Assembly: GCA_003439945.1 (NCBI GenBank)
Contig: QVRM01006085.1
Coordinates: forward strand, 19,105 to 83,104
Source: Dermanyssus gallinae
Taxonomy: Eukaryota > Arthropoda > Arachnida > Mesostigmata > Dermanyssidae
DNA length: 64,000 bases
Direction: 5' to 3'
The notes below the pieces were generated by a model. It was not told where the DNA came from, did not search any database, and saw only the letters and a list, made by a program, of their open reading frames with translations. Below are positions 21,642-32,918 of the stretch, one piece after another. Position 1 is the first letter of the stretch. Every line of letters starts with the position of its first letter. A program made the translations under genes and the position numbers.

Positions 21642-22763
21642 GGAATGCAGCATTCAAGAGAATTATCATATGCGGCATTTATTAATAGCACAAATACCGT
21701 AACAACTTCCGCTTGCCCAAAGGACCATGCAGATTCTCGGATACATACTTCGAATAACAGTTACCTCAAACTATCGCACCCAAAACAACATAAGAAGGTT
21801 ACTGGAATTATAGCTTTGCTCTGTCAGACTTATGATTGCTAAATGTTTAGCAACTTTTAAGAAAGCCCACACTCCCAGACGATGGGAACAAATCGTGCTA
21901 GAACCATAGCAATGGAAACGTAATGTTTCCCAAGTACATTCATACAATATATATATGTTATATATGTGTGTTACAGAAACTCGCGGACTAGTTCGCCTTT
22001 GGTTTAAGACGTTATCTGAGTGAGCATTTACGAGTGTGCAAAGTTTCTTCTAAACGGTCCCCATCCATCACAGGGCAACGCGAACGTTTCTCACCTAGGG
22101 CCAACAAGTTTTAGAAACTTGTCCCGGGCGTGTTTATCCAGATCGAGACTGGACAGCTTAAGGCGAACTGTCACTATCCGCGCGCGCTCATCTCGAATCG
22201 TCGGACCTACAACACGAGCAGAAGAGTTATTATTAAGATAGTTAGTACAACATAATATTAAGATTGAAACGCTTCATTCAAGGTAGATAAAGTATCTTGT
22301 TTCTGCTCTTATCGATACAGTACACTACTGCTAATTGCTTCTACCGTACTTTAGAGCTTCAGAGATACTTTATTCCCAGCTAGACTGAAATCGAGCTTTA
22401 AAAACAGGAGTTACTAGAGAATACAATGGTAATGGCATTGCAGCGTTGCTCTGTCGTCACTGTAAAGAACCAGTGCGTTCTTCAGAAACGAGCTCACAGC
22501 AGAAAAGCAGGTTAAAATAAAATTAATATCTGATTGGAATATTGGAACTGTTCGATAAAGCGGTATTCATATATGGTGTTGTGTTATTATAATCAGGCTT
22601 ACCGGAATGAACGTAATCGGATGTCGTAATCGTTAACCAATTGGCAGTGCGCTCATCGGTGGCCGCCTCCGGCCATTTGGAGCAAAACTTTTTTATTGCC
22701 TGCAAGACATACGACGTGAAAACAAAGCCGTCCATTCATTTTTGCGCATAACAACGTAAAGCA

Positions 22764-22807
<44 letters not shown>

Positions 22808-24012
22808 AAGAGAGCAAGAAGAATAGCTGACGAAGGAAATATCTATGTAATGCAGTCTCACAAAGATATTACGATACGTTTGTTAAAGCAGCAGCAGCAA
22901 CACCTAGGGTCCCGGTCATGTAGTTTAGGGGATCACCAGGGGTTTAATGGGTTTGAGAGTCCCACACTACCCAGGCCAAATGGTGTGCGTTATGCATTTC
23001 TGTTTCTGGCCCCTGTAAAAAAAGCAACACTTAAGGTGCGGAAATGTCCGCACGCAAAAATGCGTATTCTATACATGATGAACCAACGTGGACCGAACGT
23101 GGTGCGCATTACTTCAAGCAAATTATGCAGGCAAAACAAACTCAAGAAAACACCTAACGTATGTATAACTAACCCCTCTATGTATGTCTGTCCCCTGTTA
23201 AGTAAGCATCAGCAAATAAATCGGCATGCATACACGAGCAAAGAGCACTAGAAACGGCAGGTCAAGTCACTGACTTAATTTGAACTAAACTGAAGTCCGC
23301 GACAATTGAAATTGACCAGATTGCGTGTAGTCAACAGGAGGAGACACATAGGTGCGCGGGTTCGAGGCCCACCGTTGCACATTTGTATTTATGGGGGTCC
23401 GTCTATGAAGCAATGTCAAAAACAGTTCCGTGGACGTTAAATCTTGGCTGAGGGCCAGCCCGAAAATTTTACTTTAGATTGCGTGTAGTGACACATTGTG
23501 ACACCACCATACCGACCGCTTCACCTAACGGACCCGCAATTAGGCTAAGTCGACACAACACCGGCCGGAACCTGACTTCGAAATTGACAACCCATACGGT
23601 TGCGGCGTTGCCTCGTTGGCAGGCAATAGTGAACAGCCGCTGAGCAGAAATGTAATTATTGCCAGTTTTTTTTTCATTTTGGCGGGCACACACAGACACA
23701 CGAACGATTCGGATTCGTAGGCCATGTCTTATCTCTCGGCGTCATTGTTATTATTGTTAATGTGTTAATATCATCCGCCGCGTGCCGCGAGTGATGTCTA
23801 CCTGACAGTGACGCTCGATGGCTTTCGGCGTCAGGTGGAGAAAATTCGGAATCTTCATGAGCTCGAGATTGCCGTACTTGCCAACGGGCGCAATCTGTTC
23901 ATTATAGTAGCCCTGCCGCACAGGCAGAGGGACAACGCTCGGCTTGAATGTCGCGGCTGCCGGCCACACCGATGGCCAGTCTTGATCTATTGGCATACGG
24001 TCCGCCCTGTCG

Positions 24013-24043
<31 letters not shown>

Positions 24044-24242
24044 TGTGGTGATTTGTTAATCATTTACAATACGTTTGCACATTCGGCAGTGCTCGCCTTT
24101 GTTTTTATGGGACCGTCTTCTCCGGACGGCAAATTTATTTAAGTTCAATAACTCTTCCTTAAGCTTGAAATTTCCATTATAAGATACATTCAAACAATTA
24201 TAACTATTTAGGTAATTTTGCAGAAAAGGCTATCGCCCGTAT

Positions 24243-24284
<42 letters not shown>

Positions 24285-24757
24285 TATACGGGTCCATCCA
24301 ATAAAGCTAGCAATACCTACCTATTTATGATAAATACAACAAAAAAATACCTTAATATCAGGTACAACAATACCTACCTGCAATAGCTAATAGTAATTAA
24401 TGCTCGTATCGCACTTGTGTGAGCCGAGCCAATAATATTTCTATTCTAGAGCAACGTTTGCTAGCGTTGTTACGTGTTTGTTACACACCGGGGTTGTGGT
24501 ACTTCGAATTGGATCGGCTCGCGTTTAAACGCGCGCGATGGCGTACTCTTTGGGTAGAGTTCGAGCTTCCGGAAATCATCGGTTGGTTCTGATTTATGAT
24601 CCGTAGGAGCACCAGTCGAAATGTTGTTGTCGTCGTCGTCACCAGCAGCACCACCAAACCCGGAACCCGGATCTGAAGCGTCTGGGTTCGACGCGAGGCT
24701 CCGCCGAAGCATCGTGCGTAACAGCACCGCCGGTCGCCGACGCAGCAGTGAAGCCAT
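20200..24757 (-). CDS. MRPS35: Mitochondrial small-subunit ribosomal protein S35 (mS35), six coding exons
   Basis: Six exons with GT-AG borders join in phase to 350 codons plus stop: 24757-24489, 24006-23802, 22699-22603, 22206-22095, 21274-21083 and 20377-20200. The protein is a structural component of the mitochondrial ribosome small subunit. The first exon starts [13 protein letters not shown], arginine-rich and without acidic residues, a typical mitochondrial targeting peptide. Family signatures follow in order: [50 protein letters not shown], then [17 protein letters not shown] and [10 protein letters not shown]. The length is close to that of animal orthologs. The upstream in-frame methionine in exon 1 (24823) is less likely, since MASLLRRR begins the presequence. 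Introns hold (TA)n tracts, a SINE and a retrotransposon fragment. All six exons were deduced by reading splice sites, without transcript evidence. Confidence 0.92.
20680..20800 (-). mobile_element. Possible SINE, family B, in MRPS35 intron 5
   Basis: The minus strand reads GGTGTGTTTAGTGGGTAGGG, a gap, AACCGCTGGGATCGAGTTCC, and a pyrimidine/purine-rich end. Related pieces with TTTAGTGGGTA and GGTCGAGT-like B boxes lie near 35015-35060, 61485-61545 and 62085-62150. The tRNA-like spacing suggests a SINE family, but the copies are short and diverged. Confidence 0.4.
20831..20878. repeat. (TA)n microsatellite
   Basis: This long pure TA run in MRPS35 intron 5 is one of many in the window. Comparable tracts lie at about 21028-21050, 21533-21559, 21610-21638, 22766-22805, 24248-24282, 26262-26302, 32332-32374, 34289-34369, 37693-37718, 39874-39924 and 40172-40192. 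Confidence 0.95.
23330..23475 (+). mobile_element. tRNA-derived SINE, family A, 5'-truncated
   Basis: The copy starts within the head at GGAGGAGACACATAGGTGCG and keeps the B box GGGTTCGAGGC (23358-23368). It then continues with TTTGTATTTATGGGGGTCC, CAGTTCCGTGGACGTTAAAT and CTTGGCTGAGGGCCAGCCCG to a TTTTACTTTAGA end. It sits in MRPS35 intron 2. Confidence 0.75.
24043..24112 (-). mobile_element. 3'-terminal fragment of the R4/Dong-like LINE (copy B)
   Basis: About 70 bases match the extreme 3' end of copies A, C, D and E, including the complement of GGCGAGCACTGCCGA and AATGATTAA. The fragment abuts a (TA)n tract at 24019-24042. It is a very strongly 5'-truncated insertion within MRPS35 intron 1, about 36 bases from the exon 2 acceptor at 24007. 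Confidence 0.8.
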
Positions 24758-25602
24758 GACGAACGAGCTAGCTCGCGCTAGCTCTTCAAACGAAACGTCG
24801 TATACACAGACACAAAAAAACACACAGAACGAAATCTATACGGTCAGTGGAGTACGTTTCTCTTAGCGTACACAACTGGCGAAGACACCACCTCGATAGA
24901 TAGACACCACACTTCGCGAAGGAATCGACCAGTTAGTTCGTTTGTGTGTCTTAGAGTCCCATACTTGAAAAACCACAACAACAGCAGCAACAGCGACAGC
25001 AACAAGAACTTCAACTGGCGGCAATGCAAGACACGAATAGTGCCTGAATGATGGTGACTTACGTTATGCTATTCTGATTTCGGCGGTTGCGCGCAGGCCG
25101 GCTAGAAGCAGGGAATGATGTGAGTGAGATCTTAGAGGTTTCAGTTCATCCCTCCACTGCTGTTCGTCGATCGCCCATGCGTTCCATACACTGTTGATGC
25201 TGTTAAACGCCGGAACGTGGAAAGTACGGGATCTGGTCGCGCGCGCGCCATGTGAGAAGCTGTCGAACTGTTGTCGTGTAGTATATATATATATATATAT
25301 ATATAATACCAACTGAAAGCTCGTACATGGAACTTCTCTGTTAGTATTTTATTTGGTACAGTGCTATTGTTTAATGAAGCGAAAGCTGAATACATCGCTA
25401 GTGAAACCTTTAACTCAGTTTTATGTCAGATACCGTTTTAGTAATAGTACCTGGCTCGGTAATGAGATTTACTTAGTTACTGCGCCTGGTCACTATTAAT
25501 CATTACGCCGTATACATATTGATTTAGCGTTATGACATATACTACAAATATACTCATAAACATCCAGCCCTGTAGTGAGGCTTTGGGCGATTAAGCATCG
25601 TC
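24758..25602. other. Upstream region of MRPS35; no further gene seen
   Basis: This contains the 5' flank of MRPS35, a CA/GCA-rich stretch near 24975-25010 and a (TA)n tract at about 25280-25305. No promoter motif could be fixed with confidence, and no gene is visible. Confidence 0.4.
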
Positions 25603-25686
25603 GTCAGGATGGCCGAGCGGTCTAAGGCGCTGCGTTCAGGTCGCAGTCCGGTCTTCCGGGCGTGGGTTCGAATCCCACTTCTGACA
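25603..25686 (+). tRNA. tRNA-Leu (anticodon CAG)
   Basis: The 84-base sequence folds as a class II tRNA. The acceptor stem GTCAGGA pairs with TTCTGAC, followed by discriminator A. The anticodon arm CTGCG-TTCAGGT-CGCAG has anticodon CAG at 25637-25639, and there is a long variable arm (TCCGGTCTTCCGG). The B box is GGTTCGAATCC, the A-box region is TGGCCGAGCGG, and a TTTTT Pol III terminator lies at 25694-25698. No intron is present, and all stems pair, so it is a probably functional gene. Confidence 0.97.
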
Positions 25687-25698
25687 GGACACCTTTTT

Positions 25699-26258
25699 CT
25701 TCTGAAGTTTGTATTTAATGTTCATTTTTATGTAACTCACACGTATCCTTACAGTGCTCCAACCGTATACGGGGCTTCCAAAGCACGCAGATAATTACGC
25801 GTAACTTTGCCCTGATAGAACACTTGGCTAGATTTTTTTTTGGTAATTATTTGCCCAAGTTTGTAGACATATTTATAGTTAGTATCTCTTTGCTGATAGT
25901 TATTGCCCGAATGATAAAACCGCATTTTGAATCATGTTTTTTTTTTAATATAGACGGGACTTTGAGTTGCTTGACTATGCTTGCCGCTAATTGTATAGAT
26001 TATACCAAGCGCTCAACAGTACTTTTACCGCAAACGATGGTTCTGTAAGTGCAGCTCTTTAAGGTTGCTTTATATTCGGAAGGTTGTAACATTCTAACCC
26101 AAGAGCAGTTCGATTGCATACTTTATTATTAATTGGCCATCACTGCATCAGTCCATTTCTCCTGGTATATGCAAATTCATAATCGCATTGTTTGCTGAAC
26201 AACTACCAACGTTATAGCAATAAAGAGTCAGTTTCTTTATCGCTTCGTTTCTTCAGGA

Positions 26259-26306
<48 letters not shown>

Positions 26307-28059
26307 GGGGAATAAGTACCCGTTTTTATACGGTATTAGCATTTTTGTTCATAGAAAGGACCAAACGTTAAACATGAAGATTTATCGTTCAGATTTCGCT
26401 TATTGAAAATTTGAGTAAATTCCAGTGACAAAATTAAACAAGAGCCTATTTCTGAAATACGTCTTGGGTCGAGCAGAATACGGATATTAATTTATTTGTT
26501 TCGGTATACGTGTAGCCAAACACTCGAAATTACCACAAAGTCTTTGGGCAATGTTAAGAAAGGCCAAAATTAATTTCATTACATTTATTCTGATGTGAAG
26601 AATCAAGATAAATGTAGTGAAAGAGCTCTTTTTAAACTCTTTTTCTTGGAAATGCAGCAGTTCTAGTCATATGCGCACACTGTCGCGGCTCACTTGTTTT
26701 TCTCATTTTCAGATGAAACTAGTCAAGATTCTTAAAGTAAAGCTTATTTTGTCCGCTTCGCCGTCCCGCACGGCGGGTGCGTCTAAGCATTAGATGGAAC
26801 CACCTTCTCATCAGCTATCCTAATGCATGATCTAAGAGTTAACATTCTGAGAAATTTGATCTCTTGCAATGACCTGTTGGCATGGTGGATAGCCACCATA
26901 TAGGTACCCATAAACTCAATCCATCGCAGCCTATTTCGTTGTTGAGGGCAGGGTACCTTCATAAGAAAATGGTGTGACACATTGTGAATGAATACATTTG
27001 ATAATGTGATGCGTGGGTAAATATGATATGTGTCCCCCCGAACCTGGGAAAGTTTTCGAAACTTTCCACGTAATTGAGAGTGCGTTGAGAATCGAATCCA
27101 CTATCGGATTGTGTTATCATTGTTGATGTCTGGGTGGAAAATTCGAGTTGATGCTGGGGATGATATAACAGAAAATTTCAAACTGGACATTCTGATAGGA
27201 CGTTGACATCTCTAGCAAGATCAGATAGCGTGCTGCTCCCTTTACAGTAATCTTCCTGTTCCCTCCCAATTAGTGATTTGATATATTCTTCAAATAGGGT
27301 TTTATTACCGCCGAACAGTTCACACATAAATATGACTAGATCTAATAATAATAATGGCGTGGTATAGGGGACTAATGCGCTAGTCATGGTTACGCTTGCT
27401 AACTTAACTGTACATATAACTACCTTTCGGGGTGTAGCCGGTTCGATCTCTGGTGTTGATCGAATTTTCTTTGAGCGCTGCTCATTGAGTATATATGGTA
27501 GCCGCTGAGCCAGCGATCATGCTGCGACAGGGACTGCTGGGGAACCTCAAGATATCTCAATATGTCTGCTTATGCTGCCGCTCTAAGCGCCCTCGATATT
27601 GTGACGAAGTTAGATACAACAACTACGCAGATACAACGACTACGCAACAGAACAGCCAACTACTGCGCCCGTCGATTAAATCGACGGCGTCAGTAAGCCG
27701 ACCAGTCATCCCACCCGACCAAGGAACCGTCGCCGGCTGCAATACCAGCATTGTTGTAACAGCAACCTGGTGAGACGACACCACAGTCGACCGAGCACAT
27801 CATCGAACTCTCAAGCATCTCGTCTTACTAGGAATCGTCAACAGCCTCCACATGAGACTGCTCAGCTACATGGCGACGACAACATGGCACGTGCATCACC
27901 GCCGACCTATCGCGCCACATCGGCAACATCATCGTCATCATCATCAGACCTACGTACCGGACCTGCGGCGACGGCACCGCCAGGGACAATGCACGTTGTG
28001 ATAATGCGTAGTGTAAACCGATCAATCAGCGAAGAGGACGAGTGGAAATTTCCGATGTC
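25699..28059. other. Intergenic; a possible tRNA-like SINE near 27350-27460, otherwise nothing seen
   Basis: A (TA)n tract lies at 26262-26302. Around 27350-27460 an A-box-like TGGCGTGGTATAGGGG and a B-box-like GGTTCGATCTC are spaced as in a tRNA-derived element. From about 27885 onward the sequence begins to resemble the gypsy LTR (for example GGCACGTGCATCACC), but it is heavily diverged. No protein-coding exon was recognised. Confidence 0.4.
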
Positions 28060-29645
28060 GCATGTTCGAGAAGATTCGATTCTATCATTTAACATTATTA
28101 CTATATAAACGCTACGGCGTACCTTGAGTGAATAAAATAGACCGAGGTAGCATGGCCTAGGTATCATTCGTTGCCCGGTTACGCTTTGCGCCAGACCTAC
28201 GTTACGTGTCGTCATTCATCGTACCTAAGTCCCTTGTGTCGTAGTAGCCGCCCGGCTGAGCTTACCATCCCCAGTACTTAGCGTAACTATTGTACAACAT
28301 CGTTACATTTGGTGGAGGTGCTACGATTCCCTCTACCGGACGGGGCGGTGAACCGACCGAGTGGAGGACGGGCAATGCCAGTGGCCACACGGCAGACTAA
28401 CCGTACCAAGACGCGAACATCCGCAGGCAAACAACCGACTTCGACCGAACCGTTACCGACAGCAAGAAGACAACAACCAACCATGACCAACAACAGCGAG
28501 GACAACGCGACCAGTCAGAAGACGAACGAGCCCAACCGGCCAAGCTGCACCCGACGCCAGCACGACAGAATCACTCAAGGCGACTACAATGACCGACACC
28601 GACGATGCAACAATGACCCTGAGGACGGGGCCCCTGCACGATTACCCACAGCCGGGGCCAGCCGTCGTTTATCCAACCCATATTTGCATCGCAAATAGCA
28701 TTACGTTTCGACGGCAACTCGGCTACACGTGCCCGCGAATGGTTGCGGGAGTTCGAGAAAGTGACAGACATGAACAACTACGGCGACGAACAGAAGGTGC
28801 GAGCGGCGTCGTTGTCATTGGATAAGGCGGGCCGCCGATTGGTGGGACGCGATCCCGAGAGGCACAAGACCGAAGACATGGACCGACTTCCAACGCGACT
28901 TCCTGACCAGATTCGGCGACCATGGTACGATGTCCGTGATCGCAAAAGAGAAACTGAAACGTTTATGCCAGGACCAGGACACGCCGTTTATCGCTCACCT
29001 AGAACAGGTACAAACGCCTATGCCGGGACGTCAACCCCGACATGACCGACGGGGTGGTGTTGCGCTGGTTCCTGAAAACAATCCTCGCGCATTTGAAAAG
29101 CATCCAGACCGCCCGAAGGTTGTGCCACGACATAGACGCTATCGAACCATTCGCTGTCCGACCAGCAACGCCACGCAGCCAATCAAGCTACAACCGACCA
29201 GCACCGTACAGTACGACACCTTATTTTTTTTGGCGAGCGCCGCGACCCCAGCGGCACAATCTTATGCAACTGGTGCAATTACCCGGGCCACCACATAGAG
29301 GAGTGCCTCAACCGGCAAAGAGGATTCCCACTGCGCAGGAACACACCGCCGGCTCACTGGAATCCGCCAAGTCGCTTCCGATCGGACCGCCAAGACTGAC
29401 CTGCGGACCTAGTGTGAGACTGCAGCGGAATAGAATCCGCATCACGGTCGCGGGCCTAGGCGTGGTGGTGGCGATGGTGGATTTAGGAGCAGACATCTCC
29501 GCCATCAGCGCCAGCGCCGTGCCAGGCCGGAAGGTGACCTTCGCGGAGGGCGCGCCGCACATCCTTGCCGCGGGTGGCACGCCGATGCGAACCAAAGGAT
29601 CGTGCTCTCTGATTATTAGTATTAACAACATATGGTACAACATAC
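28060..29645 (+). mobile_element. Truncated Ty3/gypsy-like element (LTR end, PBS, gag, protease start)
   Basis: The LTR 3' part (28060-28306) has a TATATAA box near 28103 and AATAAA near 28131. Directly after it, TGGTGGAGGTGCTACGATTC at 28309 is in the position and form of a tRNA primer-binding site. Gag follows (about 28485-29160) in broken frames, then a CCHC knuckle (CNWCNYPGHHIEEC) and a protease start in which the active-site triad reads DLGA rather than the usual D-S/T-G-A. The element stops at about 29645 with no reverse transcriptase. Confidence 0.75.
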
Positions 29646-29650
29646 GACAA

Positions 29651-30650
29651 AATGTAACGATGTTGTAGTTACGCCAAGTACTGGGAATGGAAAGCTCAGC
29701 CGGGCGGCTACTACGACACAAGGGACTTAGGTACGATAAATGACGACACGTAACGTAGGTCTGGCGCAAAGCGTAACCGGGCAACGAATGGTTCGATAGC
29801 GTCTATGTCGTGGCACAACCCTCGGGCGGTCTGGATGCTCTTCAAATGCGCGAGGATACAGGCTGGTCTGTAATCCGCCCGCATTGTTCTCAGGAACCAG
29901 CGCAACACCACCCCGTCGGTCATGTCGGGGTCGACGTCCCGGCACAGGCGTTGTACCTGTTCTAGGTGAGCGATAAACGGCGTGTCCTGGTCCTGGCATA
30001 ACCGTTTCAGTTTCTCTTCTGCGACCACGGACATCGTACCATGGTCGCCGAATCTGGTCAGGAAGTCGCGTTGGAAGTCGGTCCATGTCTTCGGTCTTGT
30101 GTCTCTCGGGATCGCGTCCCACCAATCGGCGGCCGCCTTATCCAATGACAACGACGCCGCTCGCACCTTCTGTTCGTCGCTGTAGTTGTTCATGTCTGTC
30201 ACTTTCTCGAACTCCCGCAACCATTCGCGGGCACGTGTAGCCGAGTTGCCGTCGAAACGTAATGCCATTTGCGGTGCAAATATGGGTTGGAGAAACGACG
30301 GCTGCCCCGGCTGTGGGTAATCGTCCAGAGGCCCTGTCCTCAGGGTCATTGTTGCATCGTCGGTGTCGGTCATTGTAGTCGTCTTGAGTGATTCTGTCGT
30401 GCTGGCGCCGGGGGCAGCTTGGCCGGTTGGGCTCGTTCGTCTTCTGACTGGTCGCGTTGTCCTCGCTGTTGTTGGTCATGGTTGGTTGTTGTCATCTTGC
30501 TGTCGGTAGCGGTTCGGTCGAAGTCGGTTGTTTGTCTGCGGATATTCGCGTTTTAGTGCGGTTAGTCTGCCGTGTGGCCCCTGGCATTGCCCGTCGTCCA
30601 CTCGGTCGGTTCACCGCCCCGTCCGGTAGAGGGAATCGTAGCACCTCCAC
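29651..30650 (-). mobile_element. Second gypsy-like fragment: PBS, gag and LTR end, inverted
   Basis: The minus strand carries the PBS-like site at about 30648-30627, the leader, and a 220-codon gag frame (30373-29711). That frame includes the capsid signature ADWW, W-x-DF and FLTRFGD. It then passes straight into the LTR 3' part (29790-29651), so the whole pol region is deleted. It faces the plus-strand copy tail to tail. Confidence 0.75.
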
Positions 30651-30654
30651 TAAA

Positions 30655-30985
30655 TATAATGAAGTTAACCACAGCGTAGCAACAGAACTGCCAGTCACGG
30701 AGACGCCAATGGCTGGTGACATCAGTAAACCAATCAAACACCCAAGCCGATGTGAACCACAACGACCTCGCCGCCGATAACGTCAGTAAGCCAATCAAGC
30801 ACCCAATCCAACGTGCAACGTGACGACCAAGGAGTCCACTAGACTGCGTGCTGGCGACAATAGGGCACGTGCACCGCCGCCGACCAATCTTCCTTTTAAC
30901 ATTATAACTACAACAAATAAATATCCCGGGAGAAGGATGATCGTAACGCATTCTCCGTCCGGTAACTTTGCGAGTCAGACCTTAC
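30655..30985 (+). mobile_element. Partial gypsy LTR, plus orientation
   Basis: The sequence matches the 5' two-thirds of the solo LTR at 53536-54023 (which lies on the minus strand), starting near GAAGTTAACCACAG and including CCAATCAAGCACCCAATCC and GGGAGAAGGATGATCGTAAC. It abuts the PBS of the inverted gag fragment, which is not a normal element arrangement and implies rearrangement. The region 30986-31272 has no gene. Confidence 0.7.
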
Positions 30986-31272
30986 CCTTGTAGTTTTTTC
31001 ATTTGTGTTACAACTTCATATAGCCACAGGCTAGTGCGAGGCATATGTACAAGTTACAGTAAGATTTTAGACATTATCACCATAGTATCTCGTGTTATTG
31101 CAATCATTGCAAATGTCACTAGGCACTTTGTTCCACAAGGTAGCACTTATCTATAAGCCGGCATGAGTACCGATATAAAACTGGGGGTAATATAAGCCCC
31201 CAGTACAAACACAAGCATACTTTTTCAAGAATTGGACGCAAGATCGCATGCCAAGCAGGCCATTTATATATA

Positions 31273-32326
31273 CAGGGTCATTCATATTGTTGTGCACGCA
31301 TTTCGAGGTTTGATAGAACTCGGCAAGAAAATAAGTTTTCCCTATGGAGGGAAGACGTGGAAACGTCTTGTTTAGGAGAGAGAGTGAAGTTTATAAAAGT
31401 CAACGCATGAAGGAACCGATTACACCGGCGTGTTCGGAGGAAAATTCTCCACAACAGAAGACACTTGCGTAGCAAAAAGCCAATACCCAGATTAAGGAAA
31501 GTCATGAAAAGTCGATATTTTAAGTTAACGCCGTTTCATGAAAAATCGTAAAATTTTTCCATTGCGACCAAAAATGTACGTCCGAAAGACCACTCTCACG
31601 CAATAGCAAATTGAATGCCCATCATTTTCGTATCAAGGTGATGGTGCTGCGTTACGTAGTTGTCAAGTCACTAAGCTTTTTCGATAGCCATATCGAAAGC
31701 GAAGGCATGCATATTTCCATAGAAAGTTAGGTACATATTTTGAGGTCTGGTAGAACTCAACAAGAGAATAAATTTCCCTAGTGGAAGGAGGGGGCGGAAA
31801 CGTCTTGGCAAAATTTTCCGGTTCTGAACGTGAAAACTTGCACGTAAAACATAACAACTATGACTGTCGAAAAAGCTTAGTGACTTGACAACTACGTAAC
31901 GCAGCACCATCGCCTTGATACGAAAATGATGGGCATTAAATTTGCTATTGCGTGAGAGTGATCTTTCGGACGTACATTTTTGGTCGCAATAGAAAAATTT
32001 TACGATTTTTCATGAAAAGGCGTTAACGTAAAATATCGACTTTTCATGACTTACCTTAATCTGGGTATTAGCTTTTTGCTACGCAAGCTAGTGAAGTGTC
32101 TTCCTCCGAACACGCCGGTGTAATCGGTTCCTTCATGCGTTGACTGGTTCTCCCGCAAACAGAGATTTCGCACATCTATGTAGGAAAAAAAAGGCAGAAA
32201 AACTACTTTTATAAACTTCACTCTCTCTCCTAAACAAGACGTTTCCACGTCTTCCCTCCATAGGGAAAACTTATTTTCTTGCCGAGTTCTATCAAACCTC
32301 GAAATGCGTGCACAACATTATGAATG

Positions 32327-32332
<6 letters not shown>
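31273..32332. mobile_element. Foldback/MITE-like DNA element with ~400-base inverted arms
   Basis: The ends read CAGGGTCATTCATATTGTTG and the complement of GGGTCATTCATAATGTTGTG, flanked by TA. The two arms (about 31273-31685 and 31868-32332) are near-perfect reverse complements apart from short indels; the right arm has about 60 extra bases near 32142-32205. The loop (31686-31867) contains a further diverged copy of the outer arm, with AGAACTCAACAAGAGAATAA and GGAAACGTCTTGG. It has no coding capacity. TA target sites fit mobilisation by a Tc1/mariner-type transposase. Confidence 0.85.
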
Positions 32333-32374
<42 letters not shown>

Positions 32375-32378
<4 letters not shown>

Positions 32379-32900
32379 AGGTTTGCGCTTGGGCTTGAAA
32401 CCAAACATATTCGATCTGACCGTACACGAGTAAAGACGACATAACCTCTTTCCCAACCCAAAGCCAATGTAACAGCGCAGCAAGCATAACCACCGCGGAT
32501 TTGTCGCAGAAAATCACGAAGCTTAGACAGTTACAGCTGCCATTTATAGGGATGCGGTCTGCGGTCAAAGAGGTCTGTCCTATGCTGCACGCCAGATCAT
32601 TCCGGCATCATCGTCCACCACCATATTTCTTGGTGATAGAACTTGTAAAAAACACTATGCAACCTATTGTGAGGCGTGATCGGCTATTGTCATTAGGAAA
32701 GCCAGACAATGTGTCAATAGAAATATTTGCGTTTGACAGAAAGACTAGATTGCTTGTCCGGTTGAATTTGGACAACCCAACTTAGCGCGTTCTGGCCTAC
32801 CTACTACTTTCAATGTATTGTGGAAAACTCGACTTGAATCGTTATTCTGCCGAAAAGTACCAACTATATAAGATAGATTACTCGAAGATAAGAAAAAGGT
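32375..32900. other. 3' flank of RABGGTA; no gene seen
   Basis: An open frame of 94 codons on the plus strand (32501-32785) has no recognisable domain, and its composition gives no reason to call it a gene. Confidence 0.4.
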
Positions 32901-32918
32901 AAACATTTTATTACATAT

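Noticed and set aside
24755..24823. Upstream methionine as MRPS35 start
   Set aside because: The added residues are not presequence-like, whereas MASLLRRR gives a typical mitochondrial targeting start.
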